Assembly (NCBI GenBank): GCA_963995505.1
Contig: OZ023197.1
Location: forward strand, 9,909,827 to 9,973,826
Length of the DNA stretch: 64,000 bases
Direction of reading: 5' to 3'
Source: Hypericum androsaemum
Taxonomy: Eukaryota; Streptophyta; Magnoliopsida; Malpighiales; Hypericaceae
Shown in pieces: positions 1 through 10,874 of this stretch (its first letter is position 1; each line of letters begins with the position of its first letter). The notes under the pieces are model-generated. The model saw nothing but the letters and a program-made list of their open reading frames with translations. It searched no databases and was not told the origin of the DNA. The position numbers were made by a program, and so were the translations under genes.

Positions 1-1
1 A

Positions 2-873
2 TTAGAAGTCTTGGTGGCATCTCATAATCAAATTTCTTGGAGAGCAAGTCCTGATTGGGTGCCCCCCTTCCAACTCACAAGGCTGAAATTGTCTTCTTGG
101 CAATTAGGTCCCGAGTTCCCTGAATGGCTTCAGTCACAAAACCGTCTCTCATACTTGGAGTTAGCTAGTACAGGAATCAAAGACAAGGTTCCAACTTTGT
201 TCTTGGATCGATCTTCTCAATTCTCTTATATCAATCTCTCTAGTAATAATCTCTATGGGGATATATCTAAAGTGATTATGTCTGGTCGGTTCATGGATTT
301 GAGTTCTAACAATTTTGAGGGGTTATTGCCGTCTATATCCAGCAAAGCAATTACTCTGGACTTTTCTAACAATTCGTTTTCTGGTTCAATATCACAATTA
401 TTGTGCAACAAGAAGGATGAACAGAAGATGCTAGAAGTGATGGTCCTAGGAAACAATCAGCTGTCAGGAGAAATTCCAAATTGCTGGACTGGTTGGCAAT
501 ATTTGATGGGGGTCGATTTGCAGAAAAATATCCTTACTGGCAATATACCAAGCTCCATGGGGTCTTTAAAGAGTCTCATGCAATTGTTGTTGAATAACAA
601 TCGCTTGTCAGGAGTAGAGCCTCTCTTCCTACAAAATTGCAGCCTGTTGGAAACTCTTGACCTTTCCCAAAACTTATTATCCGGCCCAGTATCGCAATAT
701 CTGTGCAGCGATAGCTTTAAGCCGTTGATGGCATTGTTGATGCTAGGAAACAACAAACTCTCTGGTGACATTCCCGACTGCTGGAGGAGTTGGCCAAATT
801 TGGAACGCTTGGAACTACAAGAGAACGACCTCACTGGCCATCTGCCCAATTCCATTACATCATTGAAGTGGCT
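2..873 (+). pseudogene. LRR receptor-like protein (Cf/EIX-type RLP) fragment, cut by a retrotransposon
   Basis: The frame is open from the left edge, so the 5' part lies outside the window. It encodes about 290 residues of plant extracellular leucine-rich repeats (LxxLxLxxNxLSGxIP pattern). Cys-Trp repeats such as LSGEIPNCWTGW and LSGDIPDCWRSW are characteristic of the C-terminal LRR block of RLPs, which act as cell-surface receptors for pathogen or developmental ligands together with SOBIR1/BAK1-type kinases. Oddly, the Cys-Trp repeat occurs twice (around nt 455-580 and 735-870) where RLPs normally show one, suggesting an internal duplication of about 90 residues. The LRR similarity stops at an LTR near 873, so the island-flanking repeats, membrane segment and cytoplasmic tail are missing. 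It is a broken copy unless the remainder is encoded elsewhere. Family call is confident; orthologue is not. Confidence 0.8.
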
Positions 874-1276
874 TGGTATGGCTACCACGGCTGCGAATGT
901 TGTAACTATGGGTGGGAGGAGCTTTAAGCTTCGACCCCCGTCGTCCTCTACCTGTCCTGGATCTCGGACGAAGAAACACCGAACTCGGTTGATAGAGAAG
1001 ACTTCTTTATTATTCAATTCATGAAAAACAATAGGTCGCGTAGGCTCTATATATATAGCCCAACGTTCATACTGCCAATAGGAACTGAATCTAAACAGAA
1101 TAGGAACAGGACTAAATAACGCAAGGCTAATCAAGGTAAACCTCTTAATGAATTAAAACAACGCAAAGGGAAATAATACTATCTAAGAAGTCTCCTAAAT
1201 AGAACGAACATCTAGCTTTCTCGATTAGCCACTTTGATTCTTTTGTCGCCGTTGATACGTCGTCCCCCACATAACA
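874..1276 (-). repeat. 3' LTR of the gypsy element
   Basis: On the minus strand the LTR starts TGTTATGTGGGGGACG at 1276, directly after a purine-rich tract (1277-1290). It ends either at 898 (ACAACA) or at 874 (CATACCA, a 6/7 match to the inverted start), so the left border is uncertain by 24 bp. It contains a TATATATAT box (about 1050-1060). As in several plant chromoviruses, the polyprotein frame runs into the LTR start. Confidence 0.65.
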
Positions 1277-1311
1277 TCTCTCCCGCCCTCGGTAAACAGC
1301 TCGTCCTCGAG

Positions 1312-3990
1312 CTAAAAATCGGGATAAGAGCGACGGAAGTCCTCGACAGGTTCCCATGACGCATCCGCTTCAAGCATGTCCTGCCACTGCACAAGAACAT
1401 GCCACACTTCTCGACGACGGGCAGCCCGTAACACCTTACTCAGAACAGGGAGCACGCGACCATGAAAGAGTGGAGGCAACGGAGGTGGGGCAGAGGGCTG
1501 CTCACCATGGAACTTCTTGAGAAGACTGACATGAAACACATCGTGCAACTTTGCTCCGACGGGCAGTGCCTAGCGATACGCCACATCGCCTATCTTGGAG
1601 GTAATCTGAAATGGACCATAAAATCGTGGCCCCAACTTGCCCAACACGCGGCCTGGTAAAGAGGAAGCTGAGCGATGGAGCAAACGCAGCCAGACCCAGT
1701 CACCGACCTGGTAATGAATCTCGCGGTGACGACTGTCATAAACTCGCTTAGTGTATTGCTGGGCCTGAAGAAGGCGATCTCAGACCTCGCGAAGGAACTC
1801 ATCGCGGGAACGAAGGACAGCATTGACGGCCGCCACACGAGCTACGGCTGGTTGATAACCCACCAAGGAAGGCAGCACACGACCGTATACAACCTCAAAG
1901 GGAGTCACACGTAATGCAGACTGAAAGGAGGAATTGTAGCAATACTCCGCCCATGGCAACCAAGCTAGCCAGTCGCGAAGACGATCCCCGGACAGACAAC
2001 GAAGGTACATGGCGATGACCTTGTTGGTGGCCTCCGATTGTCCGTCAGATTGAGGATGAAAAGCAGAACTCAAGTTGAGACGAACGCCCGCCATGCGAAA
2101 TAGGTCCTTCAAGAAATGACTGGTGAAGATGGGATCGCGGTCACTAACAATGGAGTTGGGAAAATCGTGGAGGCGAACAATGCTATCAAAGAACGCGCGA
2201 GCAACAGAGGTCGCACTATAAGGATGCCCCAATGGAATGAAATGGGTGTATTTCGAGAAACGATCCACTACGGTCAAGATAACGGACTTGCCATGGACCT
2301 TGGGTAGGCCCTCAATAAAGTCCATGGCAATATCTGCCCAAATCTGCGATGGAACCTCGAGCGGCTGTAGCAAGCCTGCCGGATGCAAGTGTTCCGTCTT
2401 GTTGCGCTGACAGGTGGCATAAGCTCGAACAAACTCCCGGACCAATTCACGGTCCCGAGAAATGTGAAAATCAATACGAAGGCGATGTAAAGTCTTTTGA
2501 ATTCCCTCGTGTCAAGTGGTATGTGCGGCCTGAAGGAGTGCCGGAAGAAGAGCCGAAGAGGAGGGCACAAAAATCCTCTGACTGAACAGAATAAGGCCAT
2601 CTGAAATACCCCAAGGCTCGCCCAACTGGCCACTCGCAATGTTGGCATACATGTCAGAGAGCTCCTTGTCAGCTTGGATTTCCTGTCGCAATTCTGCATA
2701 GGCCTCAAAAGTAGGCCCAGAGATGGCCATGAGGCTACCGAGATCGGCATCCCGACGAGAGAGCGCGTCAGCGACGATATTCAACCGCCCAGGACGATAT
2801 TCCACCTGAAAATCATATCCAAATAGCTTGCTGACCCACTGGTGTTGCGGGATCGTGGAAAGCCGCTGGTCCAATAAAAATTTCAAACTATAATGATCGG
2901 TGCGGACGGTGAAAGTGCGGCCCCACAAGTAAGGTCTCCAATGTCAGACAGCTTGGATGAGACCAATGAGTTCTCGCTCATATGCCGCTAGCTTGGTATG
3001 ACGAGCGGCGATTGGTTTACTGAAGAAGGCAAGTGGCCCTCCGCCTTGGTGAAGGACTGCACCAAAGCCAGTCCCTGAAGCATCGCACTCAACGATAAAT
3101 GTTTTTGTAAAGTCTAGAAGCTGGAGGACTGGGGCGGACGAGAGAGCTTGTTTGAGAGTTCCAAAGGCGCGTTCTGCCTCATCTGACCAGTGGAAGGCTT
3201 TTTTTCGCAGCAGCTTTGTAAGCGGAGCTGCAATCACTCCAAAATCCTTGATAAATTTACGATAATAGCCGGCCAGCCCTAAAAACCCACGTAATCCACG
3301 GGTCGACCTTGGTGTAGGCCACGTCAAAACAGACTGAACCTTATCATCGTTCATCGCCACGCCCTCTGCTAATATAACATGGCCAAGATATTCGACCGAT
3401 TTCGAGCAGAAGGCGCACTTGGATCGTTTGAGGAAGAACTGCTGCTGACGCATCAATGTAAAGACCAATCGAACATGCTGGAGGTGTTCAGACCATGACG
3501 GGCTGTAAATAAGGATGTCTTCGAAGAAGACCAAGACGAACCGGCGGAGATAGGGTCGCAGTAAGGTATTCATAAGTGCTTGAAAGGTTGCCGGGGCATT
3601 AGTTAGCCCGAACGGCATAACTAAGAACTCGAAGTGGCCGTGATGAGTGCGGAATGCCATTTTCTTGATGTCATCCGGATGCATGCGGACCTGATGGTAC
3701 CCGGAGGGCAAGTCGAGTTTAGTGAAGTAACGCGCTCCTCGGAGTTCATCTAGTAGTTCGTCAAACACTGGAATCGGAAATTTATCCTTGATGGTCTGCT
3801 CATTGAGGGCCCGATAGTCGACGGAGAAGCGCCAAGAACCGTCTTGCTTCTTGACTAGCAGGACTGGTGAGGAGAACTCAGAGTTGCTTTCGCGTATGGT
3901 TCCTAGTCGTAGCATTTCTTCACACTGGCGCTCCAACTCGTCCTTTTGTAATTGGGGGTATCGATATGGCCTAACTGCGACTATAAAATA
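1312..3990 (-). pseudogene. Chromovirus pol: RT, RNase H, integrase, chromodomain (dead)
   Basis: In minus-strand order: reverse transcriptase (VRPYRYP, then MPFGLTNAPATFQ), RNase H (ECDASGTGFGAVL), integrase (ADIAMDFIEGLPK, DRDPIFTS, HPQSDGQSEATNK) and a C-terminal chromodomain (VLVQWQDMLEADASWEPVEDF). The chromodomain places it among plant chromoviruses. In-frame stops lie at 2944-2946, 2512-2514, 1780-1782 and 1312-1314. Each is explained by a single C-to-T change on the coding strand (CGA to TGA three times, CAG to TAG once). The RT catalytic motif reads FFED instead of FFDD. Reading frame is otherwise conserved, so decay was mainly by point mutation. It cannot encode an active polymerase. 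Confidence 0.88.
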
Positions 3991-5342
3991 GGGACCATTT
4001 TGACACTTTCCCAAAAACCTACTTGGAAAGACACTAGGCAACTTTGTATGACGTGGTAGTCCAGCTAGGATCAAAAGTCTTCCGAGCCTGCCAAGGACCG
4101 TAGCTTGATAAAAGCGCAATTAACTTGGACCTGATTGATGATTTTTAAACTACATGGTCCTATCGCGAAAAATGAGAAACTACAAAGTGCAAAATTGTAC
4201 TTTTTCTTTTTTTTTATCAATTTAGAGATGTTATTAATTTGGTGAGTATAACTGTTCCGTATATATTTTGCACGCTCGGAAATAAATATTTAAGGGTCAT
4301 TTCGCCACTCTTTTTAGAAAAAGGAAAAAAAGTGATCCGGAAATAACTCTAAAAGAAAGCCAAAAGGTAACGTTGACGACATAATTTTGTCTGTTTCCAA
4401 GCAAGAAGTCGGTCGTCGTCGTCTCATGCAAATTGTAGAGGTCCATTTTGGGATTAAGTCGGTCGTTCGTCGTCTCATGCAAATTGTAGAGGTCTATTTC
4501 CTTTGATTAAGTAGGTCGTCGTCGTCTTGTGCAAATTGTGGAGGTCCATTCTGGGTTCAAGTTGGTCGTCGTCGCGAAGCAAATTGTGCTGTTATGCTGT
4601 GATATTGCAATTTTCAGACACCTCTTATGCTTTATCTCAAGGAGAGAATTTCATTTTGCTAAGTATGAAGATAGTGGGTTATTTTATAGCGGAAAATCTC
4701 ACACCTCTCATGCTATTAGTGTCTTCGTAAGCAAATGCTAATCTCAATATTACCACGTGGTTAATAGTTATGAAAATTTTTCTGCCTTATAATTTTGAGT
4801 TCAGAAAATTACTTTGCCCATGGAAGTTGACATTTACGAGAGAGAAAATCTTCCTAGAGTCTCTCCTGTTTTTAAATATCACTCTTGGGATTTCTAGTGT
4901 TTTAAAAGTTATAGTCCCTTCTGTTTAATCGAATTGTTACCACGGAGGCACAATGAAACGCCAGCTTACGGAGGGGGAAATGATATTATTGAGACTAAGA
5001 AAAAACAATCAATTTAGATTATAGAATTTACGTTTTTTAGCTTCTAATAATTAAGATTGAGTTTGTGGCCGCTAAATAGATTTACACCAATAATTATGTA
5101 TATATTCAATATCGACAAATTGCAGTTATTTTTTTGTCTATATTAAAGTCACAAAATATTTTGACATCAAGTGTTATTCAAATACTATACACAATTAATA
5201 TATTTTTGCTAAAAAAACGATAATTACAAGCACTACCTGTTAGAAGATGAATGACAAAATAACTTTGTAAAACAAGCAAGTCTAACAAACACTATTATCG
5301 TTAAAAAAAAAACAAACACTATTATCTTAAAATATTTTTCAA
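3991..5342. other. AT-rich intergenic DNA
   Basis: No convincing gene. Short open frames here lack recognisable motifs or a coding signal. The stretch holds the imperfect tandem repeat at 4407-4591. Confidence 0.6.
4407..4591. repeat. Imperfect tandem repeat, about 50-bp unit, 3.5 copies
   Basis: Units start at about 4407, 4457, 4510 and 4560. Each opens with AAGT(C/A/T)GGTCGTCGTCGTC followed by CAAATTGTAGAGG. Unit length varies from 50 to 53 bp. No coding meaning was seen. Confidence 0.7.
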
Positions 5343-6105
5343 ATTTATAATGTATGTAAAATATATGTATTTGTTAAAATTGTTATGTCAAAGTTGGGAT
5401 ATAGATTTAAATTAAGATTTTTAAAAAGAATATTATTTATTATGATATAGAAGTATTAAAATTTCTCAGAGACGCCATTGTATTCCATGGATGGACTTCC
5501 GTCAAATCAATGCATTTTTCTGTGACGAGTGGAAATTCTCCGGGGCATCAATCTATTCATTTTGCCGTGACAACTAAACTCGTCCATGGCCATGCATTCT
5601 AATCAAAAGTCTTGGTCTCCTGGCAAATAATTCCAGTTTGCGTGTAGACCACATCGAGAAGTACTAATAAATAGGATATATTATCTATTATTTTACGCAC
5701 TTGATTTTGATAATAAAAATCTAGGATTTTTTTTACTATCATTGTGTTCTTGATATTTTTGCCTCCATCAAAAAGTATATAAAATATATGTATTTATTAA
5801 GTTGGGATGTAAAATTAACATTAAGATTTTCTAAAATATTATTTATTATGATATAAAAATTATTAAATTTTAATATTGGTCTATTGAAAAAAAATTTATA
5901 ATTTCGCAGAGATTATCAATATAAAAAAAATAGACCATAGTATTCCATGTATCGACTTCCCCCAAATCAATGCATTTTTCTGTGACGAGTGGAAATTCTC
6001 CGAGGCATCAATCTATTCATTTTGTCGTGTCAACTAAACTCGTCAATGGCCTTGCATACTAATCAAAAGTCTTGGTCTTCTGGGAAATATAATTCCAAGT
6101 GGTCC
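5343..6105. repeat. Tandemly duplicated receptor-kinase upstream sequence
   Basis: Two related segments (about 5343-5645 and 5779-6105) share an AT-rich stretch, then TTTTTCTGTGACGAGTGG, then CATACTAATCAAAAGTCTTGG with minor changes. The same CTTGGTCT..GGGAAA..AATTCCAA motif lies just upstream of intact receptor kinase C (about 49028-49060), upstream of copy B (33370-33400) and at 46560-46650. I infer these are relics of the kinase-family 5' flank whose coding parts are lost. Confidence 0.6.
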
Positions 6106-6110
6106 TGCTT

Positions 6111-6563
6111 GGGTAAGGATTGGGTACGGAATGCCACTATTCCGAACCGTTTGTAATGAAAATACGCGAGAACTTTTTTGCAAACGAGCTAAAATACGGG
6201 GACCAAAATGAAAAAAAGCCACGCACAAACACAGGCTGGATACAAATGCCATTATCACATAACTGCGCATGCCAGTATCACATAACTACGCATGCCAGTA
6301 TCACATAACAGTGCATGCCAGTGTGACCTTTTTGCAAAAATGCTAAAACATGGGAGACCAAAATGAAAAAAACTATGCATGCTATTATCATCAACGGGGA
6401 CTTGCCGTTTTCACAAAAACAAATGTCATTATCACATAACTGTACTTGTCATTATCACATAACTGCGTTTGCCATTATCACATACCTGCACTTGCCGCTG
6501 CGGTCCCCCTTCAGTCCAAACCGTCCGGAGTCAATTCCTTCACTCCGTACTCAATCCAAACCC
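6111..6563. mobile_element. Nonautonomous inverted-repeat element with internal minisatellite (element A)
   Basis: The ends are inverted relatives: left GGATTGGGTACGGAATG (about 6117), right reverse complement GGATTGAGTACGGAGTG (about 6557). Inside are two blocks (about 6245-6325 and 6420-6495) of a 24-bp unit around CATTATCACATAACTG. A flanking motif, TTTTGCAAA..TAAAATACGGGGACCAAAATGAAAAAA, is shared with the element at 45565-45939. It interrupts the duplicated kinase upstream sequence right after AATTCCAAG. The target-site duplication is unclear and the superfamily is unassigned. Confidence 0.6.
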
Positions 6564-9186
6564 CTTAGGAGGCGGAAGGAACATATCAATTTGGACCTTC
6601 CAAAAGTTAAAAAATAGTTATTTTCTTTTATTCTAAAGGTTAGGTAATTAATAATTTTCAACAAAGAGCACCCTGCGTCCTCTTCAAGGCCAAGAAATTG
6701 ACCATTGGACATTTCAAAAAAAATAGGTAAAAGAAATTGACCATAGGGTTTTCTGGTCAAAGATGTTTGGGCGCGACAGCTCGAAAAACTTGACATACGA
6801 CATTATTTAATGCAAGAAATGTCTCTTTTCATTCATTTTTTAAGGGAAAAATTTATTCTAGTATCACATAATTAACACATTTTTGAATAAATACTATAAT
6901 TTACTATAGAATCACATAATTAACACATTTTAAAATAAATACTATAATTTTGTATTATCATTATGTATTGTAGTGACTGAGCCCAATTTAAAATTTGGTG
7001 TTAATTACGTACGAATGGATTTTTTATTCAATCTTATCCAATATTAAATAAATTAATTAATCTAAATTCGAACTGCACATATTTTAAAAATTAATTAATC
7101 TCCCTCTTAAATTTTAACTTGGTTATTAATTATATTATTTCGTAACACAAATAAATTTAAATTTGGATCTTTTAGTTGAATTTTATTTTTTCTGGACATC
7201 TTTTAAAAATTAAAATTGAGAAATTGAATGGTCAAAATCATAAGCCGCCCAAGAGACCTATTTCCAAAATAAGAAAAAAATGTAAAAACCTTTTCAGATT
7301 TTTTAAATTAATTTTTTGTTTTCCTCGAAAAATATATTCATTTTATCTGTTACGAAAATTGAACAACTCACATCCAGGAGGCCTAGAAGGTCAAAAGTTC
7401 TAATTATAAGAAAATTTGGATTTCCCCTTTTCTTTGACTTTTAAGAAGTCAAGTTGGGATGCAAATTTTAAGAAGGGAAGTTGTTGGAGTTAAATATTTG
7501 CCGCCACGAAATAGGTCCCTCCCTAAACGTGATGGAAAATACGCGTAGTAGGCTTAGTCCCTAATCAAATTATTTAACCACCAGGTGCTGTTTTTAATTA
7601 ATACCACCATTTTGAAAAAAAGTGATTTAAATGCCTAGTGTGTACTGTTTAGTGAAGACGATGTCATCTATATTTAAAACATACAAAATAATACTTTTCA
7701 TGTTTTGCTTCGTAGCCAACGAGAAATCAACTTTTATATAAATTTTCTTGGATCTATAAATACTTAAATCAATTGGTACATCTAAGTATCGTCCAATAAT
7801 GTGATATGTCATACCGGGTAAATCTTGAACCCTCCTTTCGACTAAGACATAAACATGTCTCGAGTTCGAGTACTTGAAAACACACCAGTGTTAAATATTT
7901 GTTAAGAATAATTTGTCACCTTTCAAAGATCACACCTAACTCGCATTTGGATTAATCGGCCCAGTAAACTATATATCAGATGATATAAATAAAAAATATA
8001 ACTTTTTCTTGGACCAGGTGACTTTTCTCACAGTCATAGTTGCCCCTGTCGCTCTTTTTTCTATTTTGTCCGTGGATTGCTGATGAATTTATAATTTGTG
8101 ATCAAAATAATTTGTTTTAAAATAATTCAAAATACATAAAAAATATTGAAGAATATTTCCCCTTGAATTATATTTTCCTCCCTACTTGAAGACAATACTT
8201 TATTCATTTAATACTGTTTACACTAAATCTTATTCTGATCCGCAATAATGAAGCAATTTTTAATCACGGCATCGAAGATCAAAAGACAATCATGAAAATT
8301 TGATTATAGGATCACGAAGGGTCATGTGATTATAGCCAACAATGCGATAACAACCCATCGTGAACCAGATATTAAGTGATTATATTGACATAACAGCATA
8401 AAGTATGTCTTGACACTCTGTTTTGATTATGTCTTCTCGGATCTATCATTCCACTCAGATGTATATTTGAATGATTTGAAAATATTAATTTATGTAGTTA
8501 TAGGTGATACACTCTTCGCTTTGATGAATAAAGATCAGAAAATATTTGGCCGTCAATACTACAAGAAAAAATGATATGAATCCGATTTGAGTTGAATATG
8601 TAACCCGTAAGTGAGTGGATTTTTTTGTTTTGGTGAACAAGTGAGTGGATTTCATGTCTCCTGAAAAATCCTTGCATTGCAAGAGAAGGTCACGATTCGT
8701 TTTTATCATCATCTCAGTTAATTACCACAGATATTAAAGAATGAAAGGTTTAAAAAAAAGAGAACCGAATAGACACAGAAATCAGTTCCAGGCTGTCAAA
8801 AAGAAAGAAAAATGCTGGTCGTCGGAGGGTTCCACGTGCCAGACCACGTACCGGACGACACTTGTCTACCAAAAGGCACGAGTAGGGTTCACCGCTGTCG
8901 CCTGGCGCGTGTAGCTGTTCGAAGAGAATCTTGCCCACTCTTTGGCGTCCGGTCTTCGGTTTCAGTGGGTCTGAGGGGACACGGTCAACCAAGTCTAACC
9001 CATGTACCGCGGCGGCTAAGTTCAACTTTAGTACCGTCCAATTTGACTTGTTTCGTTCCAGGACAGCTATTCCTATTACTACCAATAACCAAGATCTTTG
9101 TTGATATAAGTCAATCTAATTAACGAGGAATTTGGATTCTCTTCACGAAATTTTTACCCCGGACTTTTGTGACCGAGCATGTACAA
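6564..9186. other. AT-rich intergenic DNA, no gene seen
   Basis: Mostly AT-rich with scattered short frames that have no domain signal. 8810-9110 is locally more GC-rich and has a 103-codon open frame on + and a 111-codon one on -. Neither resembles a known family and both probably reflect composition only. Confidence 0.55.
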
Positions 9187-9191
9187 TTGAG

Positions 9192-9839
9192 TGTTGGGTA
9201 TGGAGCCTGAGATGAATAGTGGTGTTCGATCGGGCTCGAGAGGCGTAACACTAGTGCACTCGTTATGGGTTCGACGTAACAGGTCACCGTAATGGTACGC
9301 GTCGTGTGAAGACGAAGCGAAGACCTGGCGCCCACTAGCCAAGGAAAAAATGCGGGGCTGGCGGGCGAATTATGGCACCCGCCAGAGAGGTGGCGCCCGC
9401 CAGACAGCACGGGAAAAGTTGCTGAAGTTGGACAAGTTTGCCCTTCTCGACCCAATAACCATTGTAGGGTTTGTGGGACTATAAATACCTATTTGCCTCA
9501 TTGTTGAAAGTTTTTGTTGCCATTGCCAAAGCTCTCCAAAGAGAAAAAGAGAGAAAAGAGAGAAGAGGAGCGGAAGAGAGAAAGAGTGAGCCAAGTGTGG
9601 CATCCATTGTAGGGAGCGAGTGAAGCTCCACGTGTGCGTGCGTGTTATAGTGGAATCTCTCCTGGCTTGGACGCCCCCGGAGGTAGATCGTTGAGGATCG
9701 AACCGGGTGAACAAATTTGTATCCCTTTTTTGTGCTTTCCTTTGTGTTTGTGGTTCGTGCTTAGTTTGCTTGTGCTTGCTCGTGCTTGTGTTGTCCGTTG
9801 CGTTGTGTGGGTCCACGGGAAGTAGGTAATTTTTCAACA
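9192..9839 (+). mobile_element. Solo LTR with perfect 5-bp target duplication
   Basis: The segment begins TGTTGGGTATGG and ends TTTTTCAACA, giving inverted TGTTG/CAACA ends. It is flanked by direct 5-bp repeats TTGAG at 9187-9191 and 9840-9844. This is the signature of LTR-LTR recombination after retrotransposon insertion. It contains an ACTATAAATACC TATA box (about 9477-9488) followed by a GA-rich stretch, so its promoter points in the + direction, towards the GINT1-like gene about 1 kb downstream. Confidence 0.85.
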
Positions 9840-10379
9840 TTGAGAAAATGATCTTAAATAATGTTTTGAAGGTGTTTAATTCATAAAAAAATTTATGGGC
9901 AAGGTAGTTTAGATGTAGATTAAATAGTAAATTGGATGCACCGGAAAAAAATAAATCCAAAAGAGAATATCTAAAAAATCATTAAATGTACAATGCTGAT
10001 TAGATGACCAAAAGATCTTTATTTTAAAATTATGGGTATCCAAATCAAAATTATGCCACTTGAATTGGAACAAGTTGCAAATTCTTACATCCGGTATACA
10101 TAAATACGTTTGCCAACTCACATTTAGCCTAACAACATAGGCGTAGTATGACTTGACAGTAGTACAAGATTCAATCCCTGGTAGATAGATATAACTAGCT
10201 TAAATTTATCTTTACAAAAAAAAACACAAATGACCTTGGAGGCTTGAACGGTTGCTATTTGATTGCTTGGACCGATTGAAAAAATAAATAAAGTTGTGCA
10301 TCCAAATAGCAAAATACAGAAGGTTTATGTACCAAAAGGGATACATATTCAAAAGAAATAGAATCCTCGTCCAGCGTGT

Positions 10380-10874
10380 ATCTATATAATCTTGCCGAGT
10401 AACGCCTCCTTCGGTTTCTCATAAATCTCTCTCTCTCTTCCAATTATTTTCAGTTTTCTTCCACCACCCTTTCTCTCTCTACGACTCTAGAGCGAGGAAA
10501 AATAATACACATAGAAAGAAGAGAAAAAACTAATAAAAGGGAAAAGACCAAAACTTTATACATTCCCATTAAGGAGAGGCACACCCAAGAAAAACCCTTC
10601 AAGCTTCAACCAAGAACAGGAAAAAAAAAAGAGAGGAAAAAAGGGTGGAAATTTATGAACAATTGAAAAGATGGAGTCTTTCCTTATGATCACCGAGTAA
10701 GGAAGAAAAAAAAAACCCAGAAAGAAATAAAGAGAATTGAGGGTAGAGAGACTAGAGCAAGTATTGCACTACACGTGTCGTCGATTCGCACAAAGGCCAG
10801 TATTCATCGTTTACGACTAGGACTATTCGGATCTCTTTTAGTGTCAGTGTTGGTCCAGCGAAGTGCTTTTGTCC
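10380..10874 (+). promoter_or_regulatory. Probable core promoter and CT-rich leader of the GINT1-like gene
   Basis: A TATATAAT element lies at about 10383-10390. It is followed by a CT/TC-repeat-rich and A-rich leader (TCTCTCTCTCTCTTCC around 10427-10442) up to the start codon at 10875. TC-rich leaders are common in plant housekeeping genes. The transcription start is inferred only. 9845-10380 shows no other gene. Confidence 0.45.

Larger units (their letters stand above)
874..3990 (-). mobile_element. Truncated Ty3/gypsy chromovirus
   Basis: A minus-strand LTR retrotransposon remnant. It retains a 3' LTR (left end of the element on the + strand), chromodomain, integrase, RNase H and reverse transcriptase. 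Similarity stops abruptly just upstream of the RT motif VRPYRYP near 3990. Gag, protease, primer-binding site and 5' LTR are absent. The element is inserted in the LRR-RLP reading frame. With only one LTR no target-site duplication can be checked. Confidence 0.85.

Noticed and set aside
6240..6500. CRISPR-like spaced repeats
   Set aside because: Eukaryotic minisatellite inside an inverted-repeat element; spacers are not unique and no cas genes exist.
7176..7403. 75-codon Lys/Phe-rich frame
   Set aside because: Composition typical of AT-rich non-coding DNA; no motif.
8750..9123. Overlapping 111-codon (-) and 103-codon (+) frames
   Set aside because: Locally higher GC makes stops rare; no recognisable family and no promoter or splice evidence.
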